From Anaerolineales bacterium (GTDB lineage: Bacteria > Chloroflexota > Anaerolineae > Aggregatilineales > UBA2796): a DNA stretch of 64,000 nt. The stretch is taken from positions 1-64,000 of the forward strand of contig JABTTZ010000002.1 in assembly GCA_015075625.1 (NCBI GenBank), written 5' to 3'. Shown piece after piece: positions 49,092 to 57,328 of this stretch. Numbering within the stretch: position 1 is the stretch's first letter; every line of letters starts with the position of its first letter. Under the pieces are notes generated by a model. It searched no databases. It was not told where the DNA came from and saw only the letters and a list, made by a program, of their open reading frames with translations. The position numbers were made by a program, and so were the translations under genes.

Positions 49092-50066
49092 TTACCCTCG
49101 CGGGCGACGGGTGGGAAAGCCGGGGGTCTGGCTGCCGCCGCGTCCGGTTGCCCCGCGCCGCGTTAGGTTTCCGTTGTTCAGTTCGCGCTTTGCCCGCTGC
49201 ACATCGGACTCATGTTTGAGCAAGACGGTAAGTGTCGTCTCTAGGGTGCGTTCGTCAAGGTTATCGGCGTTGAGCATGACGAGCGCCTTCGCCCAATCCA
49301 GCGTCTCGGCAACACTGGGGTGCTTTTTCAAATCCATCGCCCGCAAGTTTTGGACGACATCGACTACTTGGGTGGCAATCCGTCCGTTCAGGTCGGGGAT
49401 GCGCATCCGCACGATGTTCAGTTCTTCCTCGTGGGAAGGGTAGTTGATCGAAAGGTACAAACAACGCCGCTTAAGCGCTTCGGAGAGTTCGCGTGTGTTG
49501 TTGCTGGTGAGGATCACCATCGGCTGGTGTTTTGCCTTCAGCGTCCCTAGCTCTGGGACACTCACCTGAAAATCGCTGAGGACTTCCAACAGAAACGCCT
49601 CAAACTCGGTATCGGAGCGGTCTATTTCATCAATGAGCAAGAGCGCTGGCTCTGGCGAGATGATCGCCTGCAAGAGCGGACGTGCCAGCAAAAAACGCTC
49701 CGAGAAAAAGACATCTTCTTCCAGCGCCAAACGGTTCGCCGCCTCGCCTAAACTGCCGACATCCTTCAAAATATCTTGCAGCTTATCACGCAGAAGCTGT
49801 GTATAGAGCATCTGCTTGGCATATTCCCACTCGTAAAGCGCCTTGCTCTCGTCCAGACCTTCGTAACACTGAAGGCGGATCAACTGGCGTCCGGTGGCGC
49901 TTGCCCACACTTTGCCCAATTCGGTCTTGCCGACTCCGGCGGGTCCTTCGGAAAGGACGGGTTTTCCCAACTTTTCGGCAAGGAACAAGACGGTGGCGAT
50001 CTCATCCGAGGCAATGTACTTTTGCTCGGCAAGAGCGCTGATCACAGATTTTGTATCGTTGAACAT
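49092..50066 (-). CDS. MoxR-family AAA+ ATPase
   Basis: About 324 residues starting MFNDTKSVISALAEQ, with CAGGAG 7 nt before ATG 50066; a longer frame exists but reaches into the divergent promoter. Walker A GPAGVGKTE (41-49), QLIRLQCYEGLDESKALYEW typical of MoxR, Walker B ALLLIDEIDRSDTEFEAFLL, sensor 1 VILTSNNTRELSEALKRRCL. A C-terminal basic/Gly tail (TRRGATGRGGSQTPGFPTRR) is unusual. MoxR proteins act as chaperone-like ATPases, usually with a VWA-domain partner for metal or cofactor insertion; no VWA gene is next to this one. Confidence 0.93.
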   Translation of the reverse strand: MFNDTKSVISALAEQKYIASDEIATVLFLAEKLGKPVLSEGPAGVGKTELGKVWASATGRQLIRLQCYEGLDESKALYEWEYAKQMLYTQLLRDKLQDILKDVGSLGEAANRLALEEDVFFSERFLLARPLLQAIISPEPALLLIDEIDRSDTEFEAFLLEVLSDFQVSVPELGTLKAKHQPMVILTSNNTRELSEALKRRCLYLSINYPSHEEELNIVRMRIPDLNGRIATQVVDVVQNLRAMDLKKHPSVAETLDWAKALVMLNADNLDERTLETTLTVLLKHESDVQRAKRELNNGNLTRRGATGRGGSQTPGFPTRRPRG

Positions 50067-50190
50067 CACGACTCCTGATAGTGATTTCCTTGAGGTGGCG
50101 GTGGTGCGCAGTCTGAGGTGGGCGATCCGGCGGCGGGGAGATGGGCGCGGCGGATGGGGTGCGCGTGGGGGGTATTGTAGATTGTCGATC

Positions 50191-50218
50191 ATTGTACACA
50201 GGAAAAAATTGTACACAA
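50191..50218 (-). promoter_or_regulatory. Promoter of the MoxR-Nudix transcript, within direct repeats
   Basis: Read on the minus strand: TTGTGT (50218-50213), 16 nt, TACAAT (50196-50191). The forward strand shows two direct copies of ATTGTACACA here, a possible regulator site. Confidence 0.5.
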
Positions 50219-50262
50219 AAGGGGGGCATTCTGCCAATGGGGATGAGAGCAGCACAATGGGG

Positions 50263-50268
50263 TACAAT
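50263..50268 (+). promoter_or_regulatory. -10 box placing the transcript start at the ATG (leaderless)
   Basis: GGTACAAT, with TACAAT ending 8 nt before ATG 50277 and no Shine-Dalgarno. Confidence 0.5.
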
Positions 50269-50276
50269 CCCTCGGC

Positions 50277-51383
50277 ATGTCCGCCCGACGCCTTGCCCTT
50301 GACGCCCGTCTGAATGCCTACCGTGAGGGGGGGATTGCCGAATATACCCGCCGTTTGGCGGAACATCTCCCCCCGCTCATGGGCGAGGATCGCCTGATGG
50401 TCATTGATCATCGCAAGGCACAAACACCCCTTGCGCCCGCAGGGATGCGGGCATTCACCCCACCGCACCATCGGCTGGAGCGGTGGGCGTTCGGGGCGGA
50501 GATCGCCCCCTTGCGGCTCGATCTTTTGCACAGCCCGGATTTTATTCCCCCGCGCTTTGGCGCACGGCGCTACGTGATCACCGTTCACGATCTGAATTTC
50601 CTCCATTACCCCCAATTCCAAACGGCAGACAGCCTTCGCTACTATGCGGGGAACATTGCCCACGCGGCGCGGCAGGCGGCGCACATCCTTGCCGATTCAG
50701 AGGCGACGAAGGGCGATTTGGTGAACATGATCGGGGTCCCGCCAGAAAAAATTACCGTCCACAAGCTTGGTGTTGATGAGTCCTACCGTCCACTACCCCC
50801 CGCTGAGGTGGACGCTGTTCGCCGCCGCTTGAACCTCCCCTCGGCGTACATCCTTTTTGTGGGGACGTTTGAGCCACGTAAAAACCTCGCTGGCTTGCTG
50901 AGCGCCTACAAGCACCTTCTGGACAGGCTGCCAGATGTCCCCCCGCTGGTCATTGCTGGACGGCGGGGCTGGCTTTACGAGACGATTTTTCAGCAGGCGG
51001 CGGCGCTTGGGGTGGGGGAATTGATCCTGTGGCGGGAGGATGTCCCCTTTGCCGCGATGCCCGCGCTCTACAATGGGGCGTCGGTGGTGGCGCTTGTCTC
51101 TCACTATGAAGGGTTTGGCTTCCCGATTTTGGAGGGGATGGCGTGTGGTGTGCCATTCGTTGCCTCGGATCGCGGATCGCTGCCAGAGGTGGCGGGAGAA
51201 GTTGGCTTGGCGGTGAACCCCGATGCTCCAGAGGAAATTGCGGCGGCGTTGGCGCGGGCACTGACTGATTCGGCATGGCGGGCGGCGGCGCGGGCGGCGG
51301 GACTGGCGCGGGCAAAGGAATTCACATGGGCGGAGACGGCGCGGGTAGTGCGGGCTGTATATCAACGAGTTCTCTCGCGGTAG
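50277..51383 (+). CDS. GT4-family glycosyltransferase
   Basis: 368-residue retaining GT-B enzyme. The N-terminal domain begins LALDARLNAYREGGIAEYTR, where Gly-rich loop and Arg resemble the mannosyltransferase opening. ARRYVITVHDLNFLHYPQF is the acceptor-side motif (HD-x-x), KGDLVNMIGVPPEKITVHKLGVDE joins the halves, and the C-terminal domain has FVGTFEPRKNLAGLLSAYK, LYNGASVVALVSHYEGFGFPILEGMACGVPFVASD (donor-binding E-x7-E) and a closing WAETARVV helix. It should add a hexose to a lipid- or glycan-linked acceptor. It is leaderless, transcribed away from MoxR. Confidence 0.92.
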   Translation: MSARRLALDARLNAYREGGIAEYTRRLAEHLPPLMGEDRLMVIDHRKAQTPLAPAGMRAFTPPHHRLERWAFGAEIAPLRLDLLHSPDFIPPRFGARRYVITVHDLNFLHYPQFQTADSLRYYAGNIAHAARQAAHILADSEATKGDLVNMIGVPPEKITVHKLGVDESYRPLPPAEVDAVRRRLNLPSAYILFVGTFEPRKNLAGLLSAYKHLLDRLPDVPPLVIAGRRGWLYETIFQQAAALGVGELILWREDVPFAAMPALYNGASVVALVSHYEGFGFPILEGMACGVPFVASDRGSLPEVAGEVGLAVNPDAPEEIAAALARALTDSAWRAAARAAGLARAKEFTWAETARVVRAVYQRVLSR

Positions 51384-51393
51384 GGGGGGAGTC

Positions 51394-51412
51394 GGGCGCA
51401 TCGGATGCGCCC
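51394..51412. terminator. GGGCGCA-type hairpin between convergent genes
   Basis: GGGCGCAT-CGG-ATGCGCCC, 8-bp stem, between the ends of the GT4 gene (51383) and ccmF (51434). No T-run; a member of the hairpin set also at 40747, 48486, 21942, 44526, 61111. Confidence 0.45.
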
Positions 51413-51433
51413 CTCCACAAGACGATGCGTCCC

Positions 51434-53497
51434 TCAATCGCCGGCAATCTGCAGCTGACCGGGCTGGCGTGCTTCGGCAACTTTCGCCGCCATTTCCCGT
51501 TCCGGTTGGGGGTACGCCGCAATGATCGTCCCGATCATGAGCAGAATCCCGCCCCACCAGACGAGGTTTACGAGCGGATTCAGGTAGACTTTGAAGGTCA
51601 GCCGATCCCCCGACCAATTCGCCAAAAGGACGTAGAAATCGCTCTCTAGCGTGGAATACTGTCCGGCGATGCTCATCGGGTTGCCGCGCTCCCCGAAGAA
51701 ATCTTGACGAGGGCGAATATCCCCCACATAAGCGCCGTTGCGATAAACGGCAACATCGGCAACGACCATCTCGCGCCCATCGTCGGCACGGGCTTGGAAG
51801 GCGCTCTTGTAGATCATACTCATGTTCCCAATGGTGATCGCCTCACCCGGATTGATCGTCTCTTGCGTCTCTTGTTGGTAGACCGTGCTGCCAATGACGC
51901 CAATGCCAATGACGACCACGCCCAAGTGGACAAGATAGCCGCCATAACGACTCCGGCTGCGGGCAAAAAGGCGCGAAAGGGCGGTAAAAAACGGCTCACC
52001 CTTGCCCATCCGCGCCCGAACCCCGCGATAGAATTCCCACAACGTTGTGTATCCGGCAAAGACGATCAGACCGTAGCTGAACCACGCCCCAATCTCTGGC
52101 GGGTCGGCGGCAAAGAGGACGATCACCGTCAGGGCGGTGGCGGCAAGGGGGACGAACAGCGAACGCCCCAAGACCTTTGCCGATGCTCGTTTCCACGCCA
52201 CCAGCGGGGCAACACCCATCAGGACATAGAGCGCCCCAAAAAGCGGGATCACAACGGCGCGGTAGTATTCCGCCCCTAAGGTGATCGCCTGCCCTCGGAA
52301 TAATTCCGTAAAGACAGGCGCATATGTCCCCCACAAAACCATCACCGTGATCCCCACAAAGAGCCAATTATTGAGGATGAACATTGCCTCACGGCTGAGG
52401 ATCGATTCCAAGCGGTGGTCACTCGCCAGTTCGCCACGCCGCCAGCGCCATAGCCAAAGCGCCACACAGCCAATGGTGATTAGCCCCAAAAAGAGCAGCA
52501 TGGGGACGCCAATCGGGCTTTGGGCAAAACTGTGAACACTGGCGACGATCCCGCTGCGGGTGGCGAACGTTCCCAAGATGACGAGGGTAAAGCTGAGGAT
52601 GATCAGGAACATGTTCCACGTTTTCAACATCCCCCGCCGCTGCTGGATCATGATGCTGTGGAGGAATGCCGTCGCCGTGAGCCAGGGCAGCAGCGCGGCA
52701 TTTTCTACCGGGTCCCAACCCCAATAGCCGCCCCACCCTAGCACGTCATATGCCCACCGCCCGCCGAGGATCAAGCCCAAGCCGAGGAACAGCCACGCCA
52801 CCAACGTCCAACGGCGCGTCGCCCGAATCCAATTTGTGTTCAACTGCCCAGAGGCAAGCGCCGCCATAGCGAATGCCCAGGGGATGGTTAGCCCCACATA
52901 GCCCGCGTAGAGCATCGGCGGGTGAATGACCATCCCCACATGGCGCAGCAGGGGGTTTAAGCCTTGCCCATCGCGGGGGAAAAAGACGGTGTGTCCGGCG
53001 GGTTGAAAAACCGCTGGCAAAATCGCGCCTGTCGCTGGATTTTCCCAGAAGCGCGTGAAGGGGTTTTCATAGAGGACGACGAGAATCATGAAAAAGGTCA
53101 GCGTCGCCATGGCAAAGACGATCATCCAGGGCATGAGCCGCCGTTCTGTGCGCCAGTTGAGCAGGATGGCTGCCCCGCTGAAGGCGCTCATCATCCACGC
53201 CCAAAACATGAGCGACCCAGGCTGCCCACCCCAGAGGGCGGTGATTTTGAAAAAGGTCGGCTCGTTCGTCTGCGTCACTGACCAAACGTATTGAATCTCG
53301 AAATGTCCTGTCAGTTGTGCGGCAATCAGCGCGAGGCACGCCGCCGTCAGCAGGGGGACGGTGAGCAAGGCGGCGTTGCGGGCGCTCAGAATCCACCGTT
53401 CGCGGTGGGTATATGCCCCGTAACAACCAACCAACATGGCGAAGATGGCGCACAAGAGCGCTAATCCCGTCGTGATGATCCCCAGTTCTGCCAACAT
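51434..53497 (-). CDS. ccmF: Cytochrome c-type biogenesis protein CcmF
   Basis: 687-residue multi-pass heme lyase subunit, near the usual 650-680. The WWD domain reads GWGGYWGWDPVENAALLPWL (about 235-255), and conserved His residues are in LLRHVGMVIHPPMLYAGYVG and FLHSIMIQQRRGM. GTFATRSGIVASVHSFAQSP is the next family motif. About 14 membrane helices; an external beta domain lies about 555-645 before a last helix (NLVWWGGILLMIGTIIAAYP). With CcmH or similar, it attaches heme to apocytochrome c outside the membrane. No other ccm gene is in the window. Confidence 0.95.
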   Translation of the reverse strand: MLAELGIITTGLALLCAIFAMLVGCYGAYTHRERWILSARNAALLTVPLLTAACLALIAAQLTGHFEIQYVWSVTQTNEPTFFKITALWGGQPGSLMFWAWMMSAFSGAAILLNWRTERRLMPWMIVFAMATLTFFMILVVLYENPFTRFWENPATGAILPAVFQPAGHTVFFPRDGQGLNPLLRHVGMVIHPPMLYAGYVGLTIPWAFAMAALASGQLNTNWIRATRRWTLVAWLFLGLGLILGGRWAYDVLGWGGYWGWDPVENAALLPWLTATAFLHSIMIQQRRGMLKTWNMFLIILSFTLVILGTFATRSGIVASVHSFAQSPIGVPMLLFLGLITIGCVALWLWRWRRGELASDHRLESILSREAMFILNNWLFVGITVMVLWGTYAPVFTELFRGQAITLGAEYYRAVVIPLFGALYVLMGVAPLVAWKRASAKVLGRSLFVPLAATALTVIVLFAADPPEIGAWFSYGLIVFAGYTTLWEFYRGVRARMGKGEPFFTALSRLFARSRSRYGGYLVHLGVVVIGIGVIGSTVYQQETQETINPGEAITIGNMSMIYKSAFQARADDGREMVVADVAVYRNGAYVGDIRPRQDFFGERGNPMSIAGQYSTLESDFYVLLANWSGDRLTFKVYLNPLVNLVWWGGILLMIGTIIAAYPQPEREMAAKVAEARQPGQLQIAGD

Positions 53498-53583
53498 TGC
53501 CCACCCCTAGCCTAAGCCTACTGTGTTCGCAATTTCACAAGGAATTCTACCATCGAACGCCCCGCCGAGGGAATTAGGCGGGG

Positions 53584-53615
53584 AAAAAGCTGAGTGTGTG
53601 GGGCTTTTTTTACTC
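53584..53615. terminator. Terminator-like stem upstream of ccmF
   Basis: AAAAAGC (53584-53590) pairs with GCTTTTT (53603-53609) with a T-run after it on the plus strand. Placed downstream of the minus-strand gene at 53845. Confidence 0.35.
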
Positions 53616-53662
53616 AGGGGGTGTAAAATCGGACAGGATCACTAGCCGTTCGTCAAGAAAAT

Positions 53663-53815
53663 TCCTAAAGAACCCCTATCCCCCCTGCCCCCTTTCCCTG
53701 TCTATGGGGAAAGGGGGAGAGATGCCCTCTCTTTGTTTACGGGGTGGGGATTAGGGTTTCCAAGCCCCGAAGGGGTGGCTGCTCCTAGCCCGCTGCTTTA
53801 GTGACAGGATCATGA
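53663..53815. repeat. Dispersed multi-hairpin repeat, family A
   Basis: TAAAGAACCCCTATCCCCCC, CCCCCTTTCCC/GGGGAAAGGGGG stem, TTTGTTTACGGGGTGGGGAT, CCCCGAAGGGG stem and CCCGCTGCTTTAGTGACAGG. The sequence is close to 48335 and 32461. 53498-53844 has no gene. Confidence 0.7.
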
Positions 53816-53844
53816 GCCATCCCCCCTTTTCACTCTATTTGTAC

Positions 53845-54624
53845 TTAGGCATATTCTTCTTCAGAGGCATCCTCAAACTCGCGCTCGCTCAGTTGGGCTT
53901 GGAGCGCTGCCTCCAAAAGGGTGATCTGATCCTCCGTGAGTTTTTCCGCTTGGTCACGCAGTTTGTCTTTTTGGTCGCCCTTCAAGGCATTTCGCAAAGA
54001 TGGTTTTTTCTCTGGCGAGGCATAGACGACAGGAACAATCGGGTCTTCCAGTTCAAGAACCGCTTTAGGGCTAATGAAGACGATCAACGGTTGGACGGTG
54101 AGGTGCAAATCAGGCAGCGTCTCATCGACGATCACTTGGAGCGTGGCGGTATCGGTTTGTACTTCTTCGTAAGGATTCCCCATCCCTTCCTGGCGAAGAA
54201 AGAGGAAAACAGGGGCGAGGGGTCCTTTATTGCGGTAGTTATGAACCGTCTCCCCGCTAAATTTCACCTTTGTGATCTGAAAGCGCGTGACAATGGCGTA
54301 GACGCCATAGGGGGTGATCAACACATGGCGTGGTGTAAAGTAATTGTAGAGGACAGCATTCTTGATCCCCTCCAATCCCTCACGAATCGCTTCTTCTGGG
54401 CGAGGGGTGCGCAGGTATTCGTTGGTTAAACGTATGGAAAGTACGGTGAAAAGAATACCAAGCGGCATCACTGCACATGGTACAATGAGCAGGGCAACTG
54501 GACTGACCGGAATAAAATTCGTGATCAAGAGTCCACCCGTCAAGACAGCCAGACTGACAAAAAACATCACAGTTCCGCGTTGGCGTCCGCGCTTCACTTG
54601 ACGTTCGTTGGTAACAACACGCAT
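53845..54624 (-). CDS. Membrane protein with NERD-like domain
   Basis: About 259 residues from ATG 54624. Two membrane helices lie near 20-62 (RGTVMFFVSLAVLTGGLLIT and a following run). A soluble part then includes EGIKNAVLYNYFTPRHVLIT and PYGVYAIVTRFQITKVKFSG, which resemble the opening of NERD (nuclease-related) domains, but the key Asp/Gln-x-Lys active site is not obvious. The C-terminal third is charged and helical. Function unknown. Its start lies 18 nt from the first possible start of the divergent lipoprotein gene. Confidence 0.55.
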   Translation of the reverse strand: MRVVTNERQVKRGRQRGTVMFFVSLAVLTGGLLITNFIPVSPVALLIVPCAVMPLGILFTVLSIRLTNEYLRTPRPEEAIREGLEGIKNAVLYNYFTPRHVLITPYGVYAIVTRFQITKVKFSGETVHNYRNKGPLAPVFLFLRQEGMGNPYEEVQTDTATLQVIVDETLPDLHLTVQPLIVFISPKAVLELEDPIVPVVYASPEKKPSLRNALKGDQKDKLRDQAEKLTEDQITLLEAALQAQLSEREFEDASEEEYA

Positions 54625-54723
54625 TGAAATGAGAATCCTCTGTTGGTGACGATTTGCTTTGTGATAGGGAACAGTCTGCGCGGATTGTACCCGATCCACG
54701 CGATTCAGCGATTGTTCGCTCTC

Positions 54724-56346
54724 ATGGTTCTATGCGGGCTGTTTCTGAGCGGCTGTACGACGGGGTATCTCCCCAACCCAACCCCACCACCAGAGCAAAC
54801 ACGGCGCACGAGCGACGGGCTGAGCGCCCTCGATGCCACCCGCACCGCAGAAGCAACGCCGGGGATCATCTTTGGTCCGGTGACAAACCCGACACACCTC
54901 CCCGCTGGAACGCGGATTGCTCCCACCCCTACCCCCCGTTCTCTGACTGTAGCAGCAGGGGCAACGGCGACCTTTGGGGCAGCCTTTCAGGTGACAACCC
55001 CCGTCCCCCCTACGGCAACACCAACCGCCAGCCCCACCGAGACAACCACCCCACTGCCCACCATGCCCGCCCTTCCCACGCTGCAAGGGGGGACAACTGA
55101 GTTCGGTCCCATCGTTCCGCCCAATTACACGCCGCAGGCAAGCCCCACACCGAAAGTGACGGCAACCTTGGGGGCAGGGGCGCTGCCCCCTGTTGTAACA
55201 CCGGGACCCTCCCCCACAGCGGGCGGATTCTTGCGCCGAAACCGGATGGGGATTCACCTTCACAACAACCTGACCGATGAACAGTTTGCCCGAATGCTGG
55301 ATTTTGCCGAGGCATTGGGTGTGCGCTGGATCAAGGTGCAGATCAGTTGGAAACTCTACGAACCGGAGCGCGGTATTCTGACCGAGGCGTACCGAGGGCA
55401 GGTCTTGAACCTTCAACGGGCGAGTATCCGTGGGTTCAAGGTCATGCTGAGCATTGCCCAAGCGCCGGATTGGGCGCGTCCGGCGGCGGTGCGCGGCATA
55501 GAAGATGGTCCTCCCGACGATCCCGCCGAGTTCGCCGTTTTTGTGGGGCGTTTGGTGCGCGATGTCAAACCGGAGTTTATTGATGCCATTGAACTCTGGA
55601 ACGAGCCAAACCTGAGCCGTGAATGGCGGGGAAAAGCGATCAGCGGCGGCATCTACATGACCTATTTTCGGGCTGGTTATGAGGCGATCCTCGCTGAACA
55701 AATCGCCGCCCCTTCAGCGACGAAACCGGATCATCGTATTATGGTCATCACCGCTGGACCCGCCCCGACGATCACTTTTACGGGGAGTACGGTGGGTGAT
55801 CGGGAATTTATTGGGCAGCTTTACGATGCGGGCTTGGCAACCTTTGGTGAGGATGTGGCGCTAGGGGCGCACCCTTACGGATGGGGAAACCCCCCCGAGG
55901 GGCGCTGTTGCGATCCGGCACCGGGGGTCACCGGTTGGTATGAGCATCCTAGTTTTTATTTTCGGGAAACGCTCGATGCCTACCGTGATATTATGCGCAC
56001 ACATGGGCATACACGGGCAAAAGTGTGGGTGACGGAATTCGGCTGGGCTTCCTATGACGGCTTAGCCCGCAGCGATGGAAAACCTGCCCGTGCCGATCCG
56101 AATGTGGGCTGGCAAGCGCTCATCAACCAGACCCAGCAGGCAGATTACATCGTCCGCGCTTTCCGTTTGGCACAGCAGCCCCCCTACTACGATTACGTGG
56201 CGGGGATGATCCTGTGGAACTTGAATTACACGATGATCCCGGGTCTGGTTGATGCGGGTGGTGAACAAGCGGGATTCTCGCTGCTGGATGCGAATGGCAA
56301 CCCACGTCCGGCGTTCACCGCCCTCAAAAACGAGGCGAAAGAGTAG
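54724..56346 (+). CDS. Lipoprotein glycoside hydrolase-like protein (clan GH-A)
   Basis: About 540 residues from ATG 54724; a frame to 54643 is open but begins with TTG. Signal peptide and lipobox LFLSGC (Cys about 11 from this ATG), then a 150-residue Thr/Pro linker (TPPPEQTRR, TASPTETTTPLPTMP). From about 180 lies a TIM-barrel domain with FAEALGVRWIKVQISWKLYE, AIELWNEPNLSREW (acid/base Glu in W-N-E-P) and KVWVTEFGWASYDGLARSDG (nucleophile Glu in T-E-F-G-W). This matches GH5/GH39/GH10-like clan GH-A enzymes but not one family clearly. It probably acts on a polysaccharide at the cell surface. Confidence 0.8.
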   Translation: MVLCGLFLSGCTTGYLPNPTPPPEQTRRTSDGLSALDATRTAEATPGIIFGPVTNPTHLPAGTRIAPTPTPRSLTVAAGATATFGAAFQVTTPVPPTATPTASPTETTTPLPTMPALPTLQGGTTEFGPIVPPNYTPQASPTPKVTATLGAGALPPVVTPGPSPTAGGFLRRNRMGIHLHNNLTDEQFARMLDFAEALGVRWIKVQISWKLYEPERGILTEAYRGQVLNLQRASIRGFKVMLSIAQAPDWARPAAVRGIEDGPPDDPAEFAVFVGRLVRDVKPEFIDAIELWNEPNLSREWRGKAISGGIYMTYFRAGYEAILAEQIAAPSATKPDHRIMVITAGPAPTITFTGSTVGDREFIGQLYDAGLATFGEDVALGAHPYGWGNPPEGRCCDPAPGVTGWYEHPSFYFRETLDAYRDIMRTHGHTRAKVWVTEFGWASYDGLARSDGKPARADPNVGWQALINQTQQADYIVRAFRLAQQPPYYDYVAGMILWNLNYTMIPGLVDAGGEQAGFSLLDANGNPRPAFTALKNEAKE

Positions 56347-56365
56347 CCTCGTTCCCCTGCAATCC

Positions 56366-57328
56366 CTACACATCCTGATAGGCACGCAGCGCCGCCGCAA
56401 TCCGCCCTTCGGCGGGGTAGGCGGCGGGGGCGAATGGTTGTCCCGTTAGTTTCTCATACGCCCCGATGTAACGGGAGGCAACTTCGACAATCAGCGCTGG
56501 GGACATGGGCGGCGGTTCGCCTTCCCCTCGGTAGCCGTGCGCCACATACCATTTGCGCAGATATTCTTTGTCATAGTGTTCTGGGTCGCTTGCGCCGCCA
56601 TAGGTGCTGGCGATCCAATAACGGCTGCTGTCTGGCGTGTGAACTTCATCGATCAGCGCTAACTGCCCATCGATTAGCCCGAACTCATACTTGGTATCGA
56701 CCAGAATCAAGCCCGCCTCCGCTGCCACCGACTGCCCCCGCCGAAACAACCCTAAGGCTGCCGCTTCAACCTGCGCCCAAAGCGCGGGAGAAACAAGCCC
56801 GCGCTCCAAAATTGCCTTCGGCGTCAGCGGCTCGTCATGCGCCCCATGGGCGGCTTTCGTTGTGGGGGTGAGGATGGGGGTGGGCAGCGGATCGTTTTTC
56901 CGCAGCCCGTCTGGAAGCGCCACGCCATAGGGGTGGCGTTCCCCCGCGTTATAGAGCGTCCACAGGCTGGTGCTGGTGACGCCCGTAATGTAGCCGCGCA
57001 CAATGACCTCTACCGGAAGCGGCTGCGCCTCGTGAACGATCATCACATTCGGATCGGGCGTGGCGATGTGGTGGTTGCCGACAATATCGCTTGTCTGGGC
57101 AAACCACCAGGCGCTCAGTTCGTTCAACACCTGCCCCTTGTACGGGATCAGCCCCAAAATATGATCAAAGGCTGAAATGCGATCCGTCGTGATCAGCACG
57201 CGCCGCCCCCCAGAGAGGCGGTACATGGCACGCACTTTTCCGCTTGTTTTCGCACCCAACCCCACTATATCTACCTCATCCAGCGCGTGCCGGATACCGT
57301 CCAAAAGATCATCACGGCTCAGGTTCAT
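56366..57328 (-). CDS. purC: Phosphoribosylaminoimidazole-succinocarboxamide synthase
   Basis: About 320 residues from ATG 57328, whose first bases overlap the purL stop as ATGA; the longer frame to 57397 is overlap with purL. SAICAR synthetase motifs are VGLGAKTSGKVRAMYRLSGG (ATP loop), ITTDRISAFDHILGLIPYKG, VEVIVRGYITGVTSTSLWTL, RKNDPLPTPILTPTTKA, LILVDTKYEFGLIDG and LIDEVHTPDSSRYW. It joins aspartate to CAIR (ATP). It is longer than E. coli PurC (237) and more like the yeast-type length (about 300). Confidence 0.95.
   Translation of the reverse strand: MNLSRDDLLDGIRHALDEVDIVGLGAKTSGKVRAMYRLSGGRRVLITTDRISAFDHILGLIPYKGQVLNELSAWWFAQTSDIVGNHHIATPDPNVMIVHEAQPLPVEVIVRGYITGVTSTSLWTLYNAGERHPYGVALPDGLRKNDPLPTPILTPTTKAAHGAHDEPLTPKAILERGLVSPALWAQVEAAALGLFRRGQSVAAEAGLILVDTKYEFGLIDGQLALIDEVHTPDSSRYWIASTYGGASDPEHYDKEYLRKWYVAHGYRGEGEPPPMSPALIVEVASRYIGAYEKLTGQPFAPAAYPAEGRIAAALRAYQDV

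Noticed and set aside
53812-54429. 205-residue plus-strand frame opposite the NERD-like gene
   Set aside because: Antisense of a longer gene with membrane helices; its start is in a repeat.
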